Under the pieces are notes generated by a model. That model searched no databases. It was not told where the DNA came from and was given only the letters and a program-made list of their open reading frames with translations. Shown piece by piece: positions 1 to 6,501 of a stretch of DNA of 7,830 nt. Source of the stretch: Actinomycetota bacterium (GTDB taxonomy: Bacteria > Actinomycetota > Actinomycetes > Nanopelagicales > Nanopelagicaceae); assembly GCA_009705235.1 (NCBI GenBank), contig WLCR01000046.1, positions 1 to 7,830 on the forward strand. Direction: 5' to 3'. The translations under genes and the position numbers were made by a program. Numbering within the stretch: the stretch's first letter is position 1; every line of letters starts with the position of its first letter.

Positions 1-1
1 G

Positions 2-118
2 TCAATCGGATTCTTCAAGAACCTCTCACTTGCAGGTGCTGCTCTGATCATCTTCGCACTTGTAGCAACTGGTACAGAGTTCGGCCCATCAGTAACAGGT
101 GCCTTCTTTAACCTATAA
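2..118 (+). CDS. C-terminal end of a small membrane protein, probably DoxX family (5' truncated)
   Basis: Only the last 38 codons are present, open from the window edge to TAA at 116-118. The visible peptide has the pattern FFKNLSLAGAALIIFALV followed by a short polar tail, GTEFGPSV. DoxX-family integral membrane proteins often end this way, with an FxKNLxLxGGxLL transmembrane helix and a short Gly/Ser-rich tail. The family has four transmembrane helices and is about 130-200 residues long. Some members belong to membrane oxidoreductase complexes linked to sulfur or thiol redox, but many have no known role. Nothing catalytic is visible in this fragment, so no substrate is proposed. A strong terminator lies 30 bases downstream, so this is the last gene of its transcript. 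Reading frame and stop are certain. The family is a moderate call made from one helix. Confidence 0.55.
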   Translation, partial: SIGFFKNLSLAGAALIIFALVATGTEFGPSVTGAFFNL

Positions 119-138
119 AAAGGTTGCTTAACCTATAA
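108..138 (+). repeat. 11-base direct repeat spanning a stop codon
   Basis: TTAACCTATAA occurs at 108-118, where it includes the stop codon of the upstream gene, and again at 128-138, a 20-base period. AGGTT (121-125) and AACCT (130-134) can also form a small hairpin. This may be a short tandem duplication at the end of the gene. No function is evident. Confidence 0.5.
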
Positions 139-148
139 CTAATTACCT

Positions 149-184
149 AAAACGCCCGTCGGTTTCATACCGGCGGGCGTTTTT
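149..184 (+). terminator. Strong intrinsic terminator after the DoxX-like gene
   Basis: ACGCCCGTCGG (152-162) pairs with CCGGCGGGCGT (170-180) around a 7-base loop, giving an 11-bp GC-rich stem with one G-U pair. Flanking AAA (149-151) and TTT (181-183) extend the stem to about 14 bp. A T run at 180-184 follows directly. This is a textbook Rho-independent terminator. The A run on the left means it could also act on minus-strand transcription, but no minus-strand gene is known to read into it here. Confidence 0.93.
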
Positions 185-200
185 GCTTCATGATTAGCCA

Positions 201-947
201 GTGGAAATCATTGGTGGATTAATTGCAGGTGGTTTCATTGGCGCTGTTCTTGGATTCATCGGCGCAGGTGGCGCGATGCTTTCTGTTCCAATCCTTCTCT
301 ACATCTTTGATTTCACTCCCCAAGCCGCAACTACTGCAGCGACCGCGGTTGTCTTAGCCGCAGCGATCTCAGGCTTGCTTCCAAAAATAAAAAGCAAAGA
401 AGTTCTGTTTAGAGAAGCAACCATTATCTGGGCATTGGGACTTGTCACCAATATTGGATTCTCTATCATCGCCCACCGCTTAAGTGATTCAGTAATCACG
501 ACAGGCCTTTCATTTGTTTTGTTATCCGCAGGAACAATGATGTTAATTAAGCCAATAGCTGGGACTGAAAAGAAGGTTCCTTTCTTCTGGCTTTTAGTGA
601 TCTCACTAGTAATTGGTTCAATGACAGGTTTGTTTGGAATTGGTGGCGGATTCTTAGCAATCCCGATCTTGGTCTTATTCTTTAAAGTTCCTCAAGGAAA
701 AGCTGCAGGAACATCACTAGCGATAATTGCAATTAATTCGATTACTGCATTCTTTGGTCACTACCAAAGTTGGTCTGATGTTACTTGGACCGTTCCGATT
801 GCAATGGCCATTTCAGCTGTCGTCATTGCTCGATTAGCTTCAATCAAGAGCGGTCACATGAATTCAACGGTTCTGCGTAAATCATTTGCATTTCTACTGT
901 ACTCAATTGCGCTGTTCACCCTATTAGAAACCTGGGTTATTGCTTAA
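201..947 (+). CDS. TSUP family (TauE/SafE, DUF81) membrane anion permease
   Basis: This 248-residue membrane protein has the normal length for the family. TSUP carriers are believed to export or import small sulfur or organic anions such as sulfite, sulfoacetate or sulfolactate. The internal duplication typical of the family is clear: GFIGAGGAMLSVPIL at residues 18-32 and GLFGIGGGFLAIPIL at 143-157 are equivalent glycine-rich segments that open each half. Most of the remainder is hydrophobic, with about seven or eight helices. GTG at 201 is the furthest-upstream start, because an in-frame TAG lies at 195-197, and the first helix begins right after it. No Shine-Dalgarno sequence is visible. 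A weak -10-like CATGAT (189-194) six bases before the GTG suggests a leaderless mRNA. The 3' end overlaps the convergent MFS gene by 11 bases. The substrate cannot be read from the sequence. Confidence 0.9.
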   Translation: MEIIGGLIAGGFIGAVLGFIGAGGAMLSVPILLYIFDFTPQAATTAATAVVLAAAISGLLPKIKSKEVLFREATIIWALGLVTNIGFSIIAHRLSDSVITTGLSFVLLSAGTMMLIKPIAGTEKKVPFFWLLVISLVIGSMTGLFGIGGGFLAIPILVLFFKVPQGKAAGTSLAIIAINSITAFFGHYQSWSDVTWTVPIAMAISAVVIARLASIKSGHMNSTVLRKSFAFLLYSIALFTLLETWVIA

Positions 948-2151
948 GCGCTCTAACCTTGATGTGCTTTGCTTGCACGCCAGCGATCAAATACAAGATA
1001 ACTGGGAAGGCAAATGCCACCGGTAGTGATGTAATTTCTGCAATCAGGCCAATTAATGTTGGTCCGCCAAAGTAGGCAGCAATTGCAATTAAGCCAATAC
1101 GAGCCAAGCCAACTGATGGTGCAATTCCTGGAATAGATGCTGCCGCCAGATTAAAGGCTGGAAAAAATGGCCCCATACCAAGACCAGCTGCTGCAAAACC
1201 AGCACAAACAATTATCAAACCTAATGTCTGATGTGATTCGGATAATGGAATGCCAATCAGCAGGCCAATTCCCCATAACCCGCCACCAAAATATCCGCCA
1301 TATTTAACGGTGTTCACGTGGCCCCACTTTTCAAAGGCACGATCGCCCAACAAGCGACTGACAATCATGGCCAAGGAAAATGTGGTTGCAGCTGCAGCGT
1401 TTAAGCCTTTGCCGATTCCCATATTCTCTTTCAGGAGAATTCCTCCCCATTCATATGCGCCACTTTCTGGAATAAGAGAACACATCAATCCGATGCCAAG
1501 TGCCCACAGGACCAATGATTCCTTCCCAAACAAGGCCACCTTGCCAGCATCACCTCCGCCGGGTTCACCCAAGTGTCCATCATGTTCTGCTGGCAATAAA
1601 TAATGTGCAATGAATTGATAGATAAGAAATCCAAAGATTGAAATTGCAATCAAGTTGTCCCTGGGAGAAACATAGTTTGCGACTAATCCACCTATTAATG
1701 TCGTGGAAAAAGTTCCGATACTCCACAAGCCATGAAAACTAGACATCCAGCGACCCTTTGTATGTTTTTCAATTTCAACAGCTTGGCCATTAATTGCAAT
1801 GTCCATAAAAGCTACATTGAAGCCGGTGATGAACAAACCAATTACAAGAGTTTGCACATTGCTGGCAAGGCCAACTACAAAAACGCCAACTGGTAGCAAA
1901 GCTCCAGAAATTTGAACAACTAACTTTGATGAATACATGTGAACGACTCGACCTGCAATTTGAGCACCTGGAATTGATCCCACGGTGCTAGAAAGCAAAA
2001 CAAGACCGAACTGGCCATGGCTTAAAGCAAGAGCGTCCTTAATCTCAGGAATACGTGGAATCCAAGCAAGAGATACAAAACCCAAAAAGAAAAAGCATGC
2101 CCACAAGGCATTGCGTGCTCTAATCCCCATTGCATATAAATCAGTTGTCAT
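937..2151 (-). CDS. Major facilitator superfamily transporter, YbjJ-like
   Basis: This 404-residue protein has about 12 hydrophobic segments, the normal size for an MFS carrier. The N-terminal part (residues 14-80, with LGFVSLAWIPRIPEIKDAL, then GQFGLVLLSSTVGSIPGAQIAGRVV) matches the YbjJ/fucose-permease-like branch: an R-x-P-x-I-x-D/A motif after helix 1 and a degenerate motif A after helix 2. A polar central loop near residues 188-204 (AEHDGHLGEPGGGDAG) separates the two six-helix halves. The substrate is unknown, and relatives are mostly uncharacterised efflux or uptake carriers. The start used is ATG at 2151. A second in-frame ATG (residue 8, at 2130) is possible and would also precede the first helix. 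No convincing promoter or Shine-Dalgarno was seen for either start. The gene is convergent with the TSUP gene (11-base overlap) and divergent from the SulP gene. Confidence 0.88.
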   Translation of the reverse strand: MTTDLYAMGIRARNALWACFFFLGFVSLAWIPRIPEIKDALALSHGQFGLVLLSSTVGSIPGAQIAGRVVHMYSSKLVVQISGALLPVGVFVVGLASNVQTLVIGLFITGFNVAFMDIAINGQAVEIEKHTKGRWMSSFHGLWSIGTFSTTLIGGLVANYVSPRDNLIAISIFGFLIYQFIAHYLLPAEHDGHLGEPGGGDAGKVALFGKESLVLWALGIGLMCSLIPESGAYEWGGILLKENMGIGKGLNAAAATTFSLAMIVSRLLGDRAFEKWGHVNTVKYGGYFGGGLWGIGLLIGIPLSESHQTLGLIIVCAGFAAAGLGMGPFFPAFNLAAASIPGIAPSVGLARIGLIAIAAYFGGPTLIGLIAEITSLPVAFAFPVILYLIAGVQAKHIKVRALKQ

Positions 2152-2167
2152 AGAGTGATAACGGTAA

Positions 2168-2197
2168 CTGACAATGCCTACTTAAGGCCCTTACAAT
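2168..2197 (+). promoter_or_regulatory. Promoter for the SulP-led block (leaderless start)
   Basis: A -35 box CTGACA (2168-2173, 5 of 6 to TTGACA) is followed after 18 bp by a -10 box TACAAT (2192-2197, 5 of 6 to TATAAT). Five bases later is ATG at 2203, exactly where transcription would be expected to begin. The mRNA would therefore start at or next to the start codon, with no leader, as is common in Actinobacteria. The signal was read by eye and is strong for an intergenic site. It would drive SulP and probably the overlapping downstream genes. Confidence 0.72.
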
Positions 2198-2202
2198 CAA
2201 GC

Positions 2203-3453
2203 ATGTTCTTATCGTTTTGGCCTCATCTCAACGAATTTTCAAGAACTCGTAAAGACTTAACCTCAGACTTAATCGCAGGCATCACAGTCGCAATCGTTGC
2301 TCTACCCCTGGCAATTGGCTTCGGAATTACATCGGGTATGAGCGCTGCCGCAGGATTAACCACAGCAATTATCGCTGGATTCTTAGCAGCTGTATTTGGC
2401 GGATCTAAGTTTCAGATTAGCGGTCCAACTGGGGCGATGACCGTAATTTTGATCCCAGTAATTCAAAAGTTCGGTCCCACTGCAATCCCAGCCTTAGGCG
2501 TCATGGCGGGCGTCATGGTTATTTTGATGGCGATTTTTAAATTAGGCGCAATCATCAATCGTGTTCCTTGGGCTGTTGTTGAGGGATTCACAGTCGGAAT
2601 TGCTTTAGTGATTTCTTTACAACAAATCCCATTAGCACTTGGAATCACCAAAGGTGAAGGTGATAAATCTCTGCCGGTTGCTTGGCACACTATTCAAAAT
2701 GCACTAAACATTGGACTAAATACAACTTCATTGGCAGTTGTCGTCCTGACCTTAGTTGTTAAATTCAACTTCCCTCGGATTGCAAAGAAGCTACCGTTCC
2801 ATATTCCAGCAAGCTTCGTTTCCCTATTGCTTGTAACGCTCATAGTTAAAGTTGCAGAAGTAGATGTTGCAACTATTGGAACTATCCCCCGCAGTATTGG
2901 AAGCTACCAAACTCCAACTTTTGGTGATTTCACAAATCTTCTTGTACCTGCCCTGTGGATCGCATTACTTGCAGCAGTTGAATCTTTATTGTCTGCGCGA
3001 GTCGCTGATGGCATGGCACACGAGAAGAATCATTTCGAACCGAACCGTGAATTGTTTGGGCAAGGGATTGCAACTTTGGCAGCATCAGTCATGGGTGGCA
3101 TGCCTGCAACAGGTGCGATTGCCCGAACAAGTGTGAATGTTAGATCTCATGCAAAATCTAGACTGGCATCAATTTTTCATGCCATTGTCTTACTGCTTAT
3201 CGCACTCATCGCTGCGCCACTAGTTAGTGCAATTCCTACAGCAGCTATTGCGGGCGTACTGCTCGGGACGAGTTACAGAATTCTCAACCCTGTTGCGATC
3301 ATGGAATCTCTTCGAACTACCAAGATTGAGGCGGCCACATTGCTTGTTACGGCGGTTTGCGTCTTAGTAATTGACCTTATTTGGGGAATGGCTATTGGAA
3401 TTGCGCTTCACATAATTCTAGATCGTATTAAAGTGCGCTCATGGAAGGCGTAA
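2203..3453 (+). CDS. SulP family inorganic anion transporter without a STAS domain
   Basis: From ATG 2203 this is a 416-residue SulP (SLC26-related) membrane transporter. Known members carry sulfate, bicarbonate or C4-dicarboxylates. Family marks are the N-terminal DLTSDLIAGITVAIVALPLAIGFGI, the QISGPTGA signature (residues 71-78 from this start), and the late RELFGQGIATLAASVMGGMPATGAIARTSVNV region. The hydrophobic core looks complete. The chain stops at LHIILDRIKVRSWKA, just where family members normally continue into a cytosolic STAS regulatory domain of roughly 100 residues or more, so this is a core-only version. A longer frame from GTG 2155 adds 16 residues. I prefer 2203 because a good promoter (CTGACA, TACAAT) lies inside that extension and ends five bases before the ATG. 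The end overlaps the ybaK-like start by 13 bases. The substrate is undecided. Bicarbonate or sulfate are the leading guesses. Confidence 0.88.
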   Translation: MFLSFWPHLNEFSRTRKDLTSDLIAGITVAIVALPLAIGFGITSGMSAAAGLTTAIIAGFLAAVFGGSKFQISGPTGAMTVILIPVIQKFGPTAIPALGVMAGVMVILMAIFKLGAIINRVPWAVVEGFTVGIALVISLQQIPLALGITKGEGDKSLPVAWHTIQNALNIGLNTTSLAVVVLTLVVKFNFPRIAKKLPFHIPASFVSLLLVTLIVKVAEVDVATIGTIPRSIGSYQTPTFGDFTNLLVPALWIALLAAVESLLSARVADGMAHEKNHFEPNRELFGQGIATLAASVMGGMPATGAIARTSVNVRSHAKSRLASIFHAIVLLLIALIAAPLVSAIPTAAIAGVLLGTSYRILNPVAIMESLRTTKIEAATLLVTAVCVLVIDLIWGMAIGIALHIILDRIKVRSWKA

Positions 3454-3926
3454 AGGAAAAGGCAGCGGTAAAGCGAGTACTTGCAGCATTGCATGAGCAC
3501 GGAGTTGAAGGTGAAGTCCATGTCCTTTCAGATAGTGCTCGCACCGCACAGGAAGCAGCAACTGCACTGGGCATAGAAGTAGGACAGATTGCATCATCTT
3601 TAATCTTTAAACTTCCCGATGAATCGCCTCTCTTGATCATCACTAGTGGACGTCACCGCGTTGATACCGATGTAGTGTCAAAAAACCTAGGTATTGAAAA
3701 ACTTGGCCGTGTTGATGCAGATTACGTTAAAGAAAAGTCAGGCTTTTCGATCGGTGGAGTTGCTCCAATTGGTTGGGTCTCCCCTGCGACAATCCTGATT
3801 GATCAAGCTTTAAATGACTATGAGGTTGTCTGGGCAGCAGCTGGTCATCCTCATGCTGTCTATCCAACAAGTTATACCGAATTAATCGAGTGCACCGGGG
3901 CAACCCCAATGTTTGTTGGTGATTAA
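3441..3926 (+). CDS. YbaK/EbsC-type aminoacyl-tRNA editing domain protein
   Basis: This 161-residue soluble protein is the usual size for stand-alone YbaK/ProX-type editing domains. Characterised relatives hydrolyse mischarged tRNAs in trans, for example Cys-tRNA(Pro) or Ala-tRNA(Pro). The visible family pattern includes the segment IASSLIFK with a lysine at residue 57 at the position of the conserved catalytic/binding lysine. It continues with GGVAPIG at 105-111 and AAGHPHAVYPTSYTELIECTGA around 133-154, corresponding to the GxxxHxxxxxxxxLxxxTGA end motif. The start ATG lies within the SulP gene (13-base overlap), and the stop shares one base with the next ATG (TAATG), so translation is probably coupled on both sides. 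Which mischarged tRNA it clears cannot be told. The link with carotenoid genes may be positional only. Confidence 0.87.
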   Translation: MEGVKEKAAVKRVLAALHEHGVEGEVHVLSDSARTAQEAATALGIEVGQIASSLIFKLPDESPLLIITSGRHRVDTDVVSKNLGIEKLGRVDADYVKEKSGFSIGGVAPIGWVSPATILIDQALNDYEVVWAAAGHPHAVYPTSYTELIECTGATPMFVGD

Positions 3927-4576
3927 TGATCGTCGCCTACTTTTGGCGCATTAAGCCTGCCGCTGTTCCCTTTGCAATTGTTGCAATGGGCTTCGATCGT
4001 TTCTTTTTGATGGCAGATAAAAATGTTTCATTTCATAAATCTTTGGGTACTGGTAAAGGTGAAACTTTTACGCCGAGTGATGCCAACGCCTTGCAATGGG
4101 GTTTGATTGCCTCAGTTGAAGATATTGAAAAGTTTGATAAATCATCTGTTGTAAAGCGTTGGCGCAGAATTTCAAGGTCAGAGTTTCGTGCAGTGCTTGA
4201 ACCCATTTCATCTCATGGGCAGTGGGCAGGCAAAGAACCTTTTGTTGCTACAGCCAAAGATTGGGATGGCCAGGTTGCTGCGATTACTCGCGCGCGTATT
4301 AAATGGAGTCAGAACTTCAGATTCTGGAAATCAGTGCCCCCTGTAACAGTTTCATTGAAATCAGCACCTGGATTAGTTGCAGCAATTGGCATTGGTGAAG
4401 CACCTATTGGATTACAGGGCACCTTTTCATTGTGGGAATCTGCTGCTGCAATTCGAGAGTTTGCATATAAAGGCGCGGCACATCAAAAGGCGATTGCAGA
4501 TACATCAGCCTATAACTGGTATTCAGAGGAGCTTTTTGCTCGATTTGCTCTGCGTGAAGTACGCGGGGCTTTGTAG
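3926..4576 (+). CDS. crtA: CrtA-type carotenoid monooxygenase (spheroidene monooxygenase family)
   Basis: This 216-residue protein is recognised as a member of the CrtA family. Purple-bacterial CrtA oxidises C-2 of linear (psi-end) carotenoids, turning spheroidene into spheroidenone. Conserved blocks are GTGKGETFTP at 41-50, LEPISSHGQWAGKEPF around 91-106, TRARIKW at 121-127, IGIGEAPIGLQGTFSLW at 154-170, YKGAAHQKAI at 181-190 and WYSEELFARF at 198-207. It has no obvious signal peptide. I recall that a CrtA relative in a myxol-making flavobacterium acts as a carotenoid 2-hydroxylase rather than a ketolase, and this sequence resembles the flavobacterial-type members more than the purple-bacterial ones. 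Its ATG overlaps the ybaK stop by one base (TAATG). Three further carotenoid genes follow, supporting the call. Whether the product is a 2-hydroxy or 2-keto carotenoid is unresolved. Confidence 0.88.
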   Translation: MIVAYFWRIKPAAVPFAIVAMGFDRFFLMADKNVSFHKSLGTGKGETFTPSDANALQWGLIASVEDIEKFDKSSVVKRWRRISRSEFRAVLEPISSHGQWAGKEPFVATAKDWDGQVAAITRARIKWSQNFRFWKSVPPVTVSLKSAPGLVAAIGIGEAPIGLQGTFSLWESAAAIREFAYKGAAHQKAIADTSAYNWYSEELFARFALREVRGAL

Positions 4577-4580
4577 CAAC

Positions 4581-4605
4581 TGTCTTATATAAATGGAATA
4601 AGGCA
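4581..4605. promoter_or_regulatory. Imperfect inverted repeat and AT-rich box between crtA and cruF
   Basis: The 40-base gap is the only untranslated break inside the carotenoid block. TGTCTTAT (4581-4588) can pair with ATAAGGCA (4598-4605), an 8-bp stem with one G-U pair and a 9-base loop. TATAAA (4588-4593) within it resembles a -10 box, but I see no good -35 box 16-18 bp upstream. It could be an internal promoter, an operator for a dimeric regulator, or a weak RNA hairpin, or it could be chance. There is no T run, so it is not a standard terminator. Confidence 0.3.
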
Positions 4606-4616
4606 GACTTAGTCCT

Positions 4617-5420
4617 ATGTCGATCCGCCATTACACCCCAAGACGTAGAGCACGCGGCGGCGCATCTCCCCTATTAATCAAGGCCATGGGTGTCGCACTT
4701 GGCGCGACAGTGTTCATGCAAATTCTTTATCCATTAGTAGATGGTGGATTACTTGGCGTCATTACTATTGCCTCTGTTTATACCGCTGCATTAGCAATGT
4801 TTCTGCATGGAGTCGCTGCTTTTGGTGCACGATATGGCTGGACTATGTTGGGTATTACTGTGCTCTTTGGTTACTTCATCGAACAACTGGGTGTGTCGAC
4901 AAGTTGGCCATTTGGTGAATACGCCTATTCGGATACTTTGGGACCAAAGATTTTTTCAGTGCCACTTGTAGTGCCTTTTGCTTGGGTAATGATTGCTCAT
5001 CCGTGTTTAGTTGCAGCTCGTCGCATAGGTAAGTCATGGGTATTTTTATATGGTGCTTTACTAATGATGGCGTGGGATTTGTTTTTAGATCCACTCATGG
5101 TCTCTGCCGGTCGATGGACCTGGGTAGTTAAGGGTTCACACATACCTTTTCAACCTGAGGTGCCCTTGTCGAATGCTTTCGGTTGGTTGCTTTCGGGAAT
5201 GCTCTTAATGACAATTCTGCATTTTTTAACACCACGAGATCGTCGCAAAGTTGGTGGATCACTATTTGCTGCCGATGTTTTACTTTTCTGGACCTGGTTC
5301 TCAGGTGTTGTAGGAAATCTCTTCTTCTTTAGCCGTCCGGGTATTTCTGGATTTTCGGGTTTGATTTTGGGTGTGCTACTTACGCCGTACTTCTTTAATC
5401 GTTGGGTCGGAAGACCATAA
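4617..5420 (+). CDS. cruF: CruF-type carotenoid 1,2-hydratase (DUF422 membrane protein)
   Basis: This 267-residue integral membrane protein has about seven hydrophobic segments and belongs to the DUF422 carotenoid-biosynthesis family. Family members add water across the terminal C-1,2 double bond of a psi end, as CruF does to gamma-carotene/lycopene-type ends and the archaeal bisanhydrobacterioruberin hydratase does to its C50 substrate. Supporting residues are an in-membrane glutamate in GYFIEQLG (E89), PFGEYAY at 98-104, the highly typical AWDLFLDPLMV at 152-162, GRWTW at 165-169 and the VPLSNAFGW block at 182-190. The first 20 residues are basic (RRRAR) and probably cytosolic. ATG 4617 is used, and no clear Shine-Dalgarno precedes it. 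The gene sits between a CrtA-type oxygenase and a CruG-type glycosyltransferase, as expected for an enzyme making the 1-hydroxy psi end. Confidence 0.9.
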   Translation: MSIRHYTPRRRARGGASPLLIKAMGVALGATVFMQILYPLVDGGLLGVITIASVYTAALAMFLHGVAAFGARYGWTMLGITVLFGYFIEQLGVSTSWPFGEYAYSDTLGPKIFSVPLVVPFAWVMIAHPCLVAARRIGKSWVFLYGALLMMAWDLFLDPLMVSAGRWTWVVKGSHIPFQPEVPLSNAFGWLLSGMLLMTILHFLTPRDRRKVGGSLFAADVLLFWTWFSGVVGNLFFFSRPGISGFSGLILGVLLTPYFFNRWVGRP

Positions 5421-5427
5421 CCCGTAC

Positions 5428-6501
5428 ATGATTCTCTTCTCGCTCATATTTCTTGTGCCCTTGATCCTGCTAACAATTGCAGCGGTTAACTTTGTTCAAA
5501 TACGCACGCCTAGTCGCACATCAGATTTGCTTGAATCAGTAGGTGTGATCGTTCCTATGCGTAATGAAGCCGACAATGTAGAGGGCGTGGTTGCAACCCT
5601 TGCCGCACAGAGCGGAGATATGAATTTCTATTTGCTCGATGATAATTCAGAGGATTCAACGTACGAGTTATTGCACAAGTTCACAGCGGAGGATTCACGT
5701 TTCACTGTAATAAAAGGTGCTCCCCTGGCTGATGGCTGGATAGGCAAAACTTGGGCGCTACAGCAACTCTTTGAAGTCTCTAACGAAGAGGTTCTAGTTT
5801 CGATCGATGCGGATGTGCGATTGAATAATGATGCGATCAATAAAGCGATAACCGCAATGAAGCAAGCACAATTAGATTTTGTCTCGCCATATCCCCGCCA
5901 GATTGCGCAGAGTTTTGCTGAGCGTTTAATCCAACCCCTACTGCAATGGTCATGGCTAACAACAGTTCCTCTTCGTTATGCAGAGGGCTCGGGACAAAAG
6001 TCCATGGCAGTTGCTAATGGGCAGTTTTTTGTCGTTCGACGTTCGGCACTGACATCTATTGGTGGATATCAAACTGTTAGGCACGCAGTAATTGATGATG
6101 TTTTCTTAGCACGCGCACTGATGCAGAACGGATCATCAGGAACAGTTATCAATGGTTCTGATATTGCAGAGACTCGAATGTATACGTCCTGGAATGAGAT
6201 TGAAGCTGGATATGGAAAGTCATTAAGCAAGGCATTTGGATCAATTGTTGGTGCCGTGTTGGTAGTGGCATTTCTATTCATAACTAGCATTGCCCCGATT
6301 ATTGTGGGTCTACTTGGTAATGCCTATGGCTGGCTTGGATTTGCTGCAATAGTTGGCACTCGCGTTCTCAGCGCAATTAAGAGTCGTGGCAATGTTCTGG
6401 ATAGTGTGTTGCATCCAATATCTGTCGTTGCGCTGATTTATTTGATTGTTTACTCATACTTAATGCGCGGGAGTATCCAATGGAAGGGTCGCAAAGTATG
6501 A
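5428..6501 (+). CDS. cruG: CruG-type carotenoid glycosyltransferase (GT2 fold, membrane-bound)
   Basis: From ATG 5428 this is a 357-residue family-2 glycosyltransferase. An N-terminal membrane helix (residues 2-22) precedes the catalytic domain: VIVPMRNEADN at 40-50, the DDNSEDST nucleotide-sugar loop from 71, the metal-binding DAD at 127-129, NGQFFVVRR at 197-205 and IDDVFLA at 222-228. RMYTSW (250-255) is followed by two to three C-terminal helices from about 275. This layout matches CruG, which glycosylates the C-2' hydroxyl of myxol-type carotenoids in cyanobacteria, and related carotenoid glycosyltransferases. An upstream in-frame GTG at 5371 would add 19 residues and overlap cruF by 50 bases. 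I prefer 5428, seven bases after the cruF stop, because it places the membrane helix at the very N terminus. The sugar donor cannot be inferred. The stop overlaps the next start by four bases (ATGA). Confidence 0.85.
   Translation: MILFSLIFLVPLILLTIAAVNFVQIRTPSRTSDLLESVGVIVPMRNEADNVEGVVATLAAQSGDMNFYLLDDNSEDSTYELLHKFTAEDSRFTVIKGAPLADGWIGKTWALQQLFEVSNEEVLVSIDADVRLNNDAINKAITAMKQAQLDFVSPYPRQIAQSFAERLIQPLLQWSWLTTVPLRYAEGSGQKSMAVANGQFFVVRRSALTSIGGYQTVRHAVIDDVFLARALMQNGSSGTVINGSDIAETRMYTSWNEIEAGYGKSLSKAFGSIVGAVLVVAFLFITSIAPIIVGLLGNAYGWLGFAAIVGTRVLSAIKSRGNVLDSVLHPISVVALIYLIVYSYLMRGSIQWKGRKV
6482..6488 (+). promoter_or_regulatory. Ribosome binding site for the carotenoid desaturase
   Basis: GGAAGGG ends nine bases before ATG 6498, inside the end of the glycosyltransferase gene. 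It is the clearest Shine-Dalgarno sequence I saw in the window and supports 6498 as the start, together with the ATGA overlap. Confidence 0.6.

Noticed and set aside
1250..1603. Plus-strand open frame of 117 codons
   Set aside because: It lies wholly inside the MFS gene on the opposite strand. Its proline- and serine-rich translation is what antisense reading of a membrane protein gives, and it has no recognisable domain.
2130..2151. Possible later start (ATG at 2130) for the MFS gene
   Set aside because: Neither start has a clear promoter or Shine-Dalgarno. The longer form was kept because nothing contradicts it, but the choice is uncertain.
2864..3136. Plus-strand open frame of 90 codons
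   Set aside because: It is an out-of-frame reading within the conserved part of the SulP gene, with a low-complexity Leu/Gln-rich product.
5371..5427. N-terminal extension of the glycosyltransferase from GTG 5371
   Set aside because: It would overlap cruF by 50 bases and put a polar stretch before the membrane helix. ATG 5428 fits family layout and gene spacing better.
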